NCBI GenBank assembly: GCA_018818485.1
Contig: JAHIRX010000008.1
Location: forward strand, 1-5,560
Source of the DNA: Patescibacteria group bacterium
GTDB taxonomy: Bacteria > Patescibacteriota > WWE3 > UBA101185 > UBA10185
DNA length: 5,560 nucleotides
Reading direction: 5' to 3'
The notes under the pieces were generated by a model. It saw nothing but the letters and a program-made list of their open reading frames with translations, was not told the origin of the DNA and ran no database searches. The translations under genes were made by a program, and so were the position numbers. Of the stretch, positions 4,090-5,560 are shown in pieces. Within the stretch, counting starts at the first letter, position 1, and every line of letters starts with the position of its first letter.

Positions 4090-5560
4090 ACGACACACTA
4101 CAACAAGAAGATAAAAAACTACATAGATTTTTAGAAATTTCACTTGGGACTTTAACGTGGCTTTTATTGCTCTCACCCGTTTGGTTAGGATTGCTTTACC
4201 CTCACGCTATTGTTTATCTTTTAACATTCCTAACAGTTTATTGGGCGTACATGGCACTTAAACATACCTTTGGATTGATTCGGGGATACAGAAAGTTTAA
4301 AGAAGAAAGTGTTGTTGATTGGTATGAAGAGTGTGAGAAACTGGATTTTAATATTTTACCTGATAAACCAACCCTTCCCCCAACACTTGAAGACATTAGA
4401 CATATTTTAGTTATTCCTGCAGTAAATGAACCAGAAAGAGTTTTAAGGGACTCAATAGATAGTATATTTAATCAAAGCTTTCCCAAAGACCAAATTACTT
4501 TAGTTTTCACTATTGAAGAAAAGTATGCAAAGAAAACTACCGAGGAGATTAAAAATGTTATTGGTGTAAGAAGTGAGAGTTTTCATGACCTAATGTTTTT
4601 TGTCCATCCTGCAGGAATTGTTGGTGAGGCAATCGGAGATGGTGGTGCAAACAGAGCTTGGGGAGCAAACCATGCAGTGGAGGAGTTAAAAAGGAAAGGT
4701 GAGAACATTAGAAACTATATTTTTAGTAATTTAGATAGTGACCATGTACTTTATAAACACTACCTTTCAAGACTCACTCATTTGTATTTAACATCTGACA
4801 AGAGAGATAGTCACTTCTATTCTTCTGCTGTTCCTCTTTTTGATAACAATCTTTATAGGGTTCCTATGATGATGAGAATTGAGGCAAACGCCGTTACTCT
4901 TGGAGTTGTTTCTGATTGGGCATTATCTGAAGGAAAAGTTAGAAAGACTTTTAGTGCTTTTTCTGTTTCCCTTCAGACCTTAATTGATGCAGACTTTTTT
5001 GATGTTTCTCTTGGTGCTGATGACACCATCTTTTACTGGAGAGCCTTTTTTGCAAGAGATGGGGAGTTTGATGGTAAGGCTCATTATATTCCTTACTCTG
5101 CAGATGCAGTTGAGGGTAAAGACTATATTGATTCTCACAGAAGTTTATATAAACAGCTTTTAAGATGGGGTTGGGGAGTTGTAGATTTCCCACTTTCTAT
5201 GAAGGGTTTTATTCACAATAAGAATGTTAAGTCGTCTAAAAAGATAAAATGGATCGTGAGGCATCTAAAAGAGAGGGTGTTTTTAATAAATATTGTCTTT
5301 TTAATTACGTTTGGATTTGGAATTGTTACTCTTGTTAATCCTTTAGTTAAGCAATCTAGCTATGCATACAGTCTTCCTAACATTATGAGTGCAATATTAA
5401 CCCTAACTTTAATATTTTTAATACCTGGAGGACTATTCAAAAGTAAATTTTCAAAACCACCCCCAAAAGATTACCCAATATTCAAAAGATTTCTACTAAT
5501 ACTTGAAGGGCCCTTAATAATGCTTAATCTTTTGACATTTTCGTTCTTGCCTTGGATTCA
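4086..5560 (+). CDS. Membrane glycosyltransferase, family 2 (polysaccharide-synthase type), C-terminus missing
   Basis: The frame from the ATG at 4086 stays open for 491 codons to the right edge. Two N-terminal membrane helices (about 18-57) precede a cytosolic GT-A domain and at least three more membrane segments (about 398-418, 430-450, 465-489). GT2 motifs appear in order: a PAVNEPERVLRDSIDSIF nucleotide-sugar binding start (111-128), a D-S-D metal site (217-219), an acidic GADD (310-313) in the place of the catalytic T/E-D, and Q-L-L-R-W (357-361) matching the Q-x-x-R-W of processive synthases such as cellulose and hyaluronan synthases. It probably builds an envelope polysaccharide from a nucleotide sugar; the sugar cannot be inferred. 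It overlaps tatD by 4 bp (ATGA), with only a weak GG upstream, so translation is likely coupled. Codon usage matches ftsH, not the 115-codon ORF. Confidence 0.93.
   Translation, partial: MNDTLQQEDKKLHRFLEISLGTLTWLLLLSPVWLGLLYPHAIVYLLTFLTVYWAYMALKHTFGLIRGYRKFKEESVVDWYEECEKLDFNILPDKPTLPPTLEDIRHILVIPAVNEPERVLRDSIDSIFNQSFPKDQITLVFTIEEKYAKKTTEEIKNVIGVRSESFHDLMFFVHPAGIVGEAIGDGGANRAWGANHAVEELKRKGENIRNYIFSNLDSDHVLYKHYLSRLTHLYLTSDKRDSHFYSSAVPLFDNNLYRVPMMMRIEANAVTLGVVSDWALSEGKVRKTFSAFSVSLQTLIDADFFDVSLGADDTIFYWRAFFARDGEFDGKAHYIPYSADAVEGKDYIDSHRSLYKQLLRWGWGVVDFPLSMKGFIHNKNVKSSKKIKWIVRHLKERVFLINIVFLITFGFGIVTLVNPLVKQSSYAYSLPNIMSAILTLTLIFLIPGGLFKSKFSKPPPKDYPIFKRFLLILEGPLIMLNLLTFSFLPWI

Noticed and set aside
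4951..5193. Minus-strand 80-codon ORF inside the glycosyltransferase gene
   Set aside because: Lies wholly antisense to a conserved GT2 region and has low-complexity Gln/His/Leu content typical of a shadow frame.
1..5560. CRISPR array, insertion sequence or defence system
   Set aside because: No regular repeat-spacer pattern, no transposase and no terminal inverted repeats are seen; the recombinase fragment alone does not define a mobile element.

Overview
The window looks like a compact, AT-rich bacterial chromosome, most likely from a member of the candidate phyla radiation (Patescibacteria). This assignment is an inference. It rests on short intergenic gaps, start codons largely without Shine-Dalgarno (SD) sequences, an ATGA stop/start overlap, strong AGA/AGG preference for Arg, CCA encoded in both tRNAs, and the style of the FtsB-like and glycosyltransferase proteins. 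TGA acts as a normal stop (FtsB-like and TatD genes), so the UGA-recoded Gracilibacteria/Absconditabacteria-type code is not supported.

Layout: (1) 1-152, minus strand: the N-terminal 50 codons of a tyrosine recombinase (Xer/integrase family), running off the left edge, with a good extended -10 promoter at 194-222. (2) 274-669, plus: an FtsB/DivIC-type division protein. (3) 708-781 and 833-908, plus: two CAU-anticodon tRNAs, the first an initiator tRNA-fMet with all main hallmarks except one altered anticodon-stem pair, the second an elongator Met (or less likely Ile2) tRNA. Each has its own promoter. (4) 940-2805, plus: complete FtsH AAA+ zinc metalloprotease, apparently translated from an almost leaderless mRNA whose promoter -35 lies inside the preceding tRNA. 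(5) 2876-3223, plus: a 115-codon unrecognised ORF with consensus promoter, consensus SD and a hairpin terminator, but with codon usage quite unlike its neighbours. (6) 3310-4089, plus: TatD-family metal-dependent hydrolase. (7) 4086 to the right edge, plus: a membrane-bound family 2 glycosyltransferase overlapping tatD by 4 bp.

Functionally this is mostly housekeeping: chromosome or element recombination, septum assembly, translation initiation, membrane-protein quality control, nucleic-acid or D-aminoacyl-tRNA type hydrolysis, and envelope polysaccharide synthesis. tatD and the glycosyltransferase form an operon by overlap; the other units appear to have separate promoters. The one unexplained item is the 2876-3223 unit, which carries all the signals of a highly expressed gene and belongs to no family I recognise.
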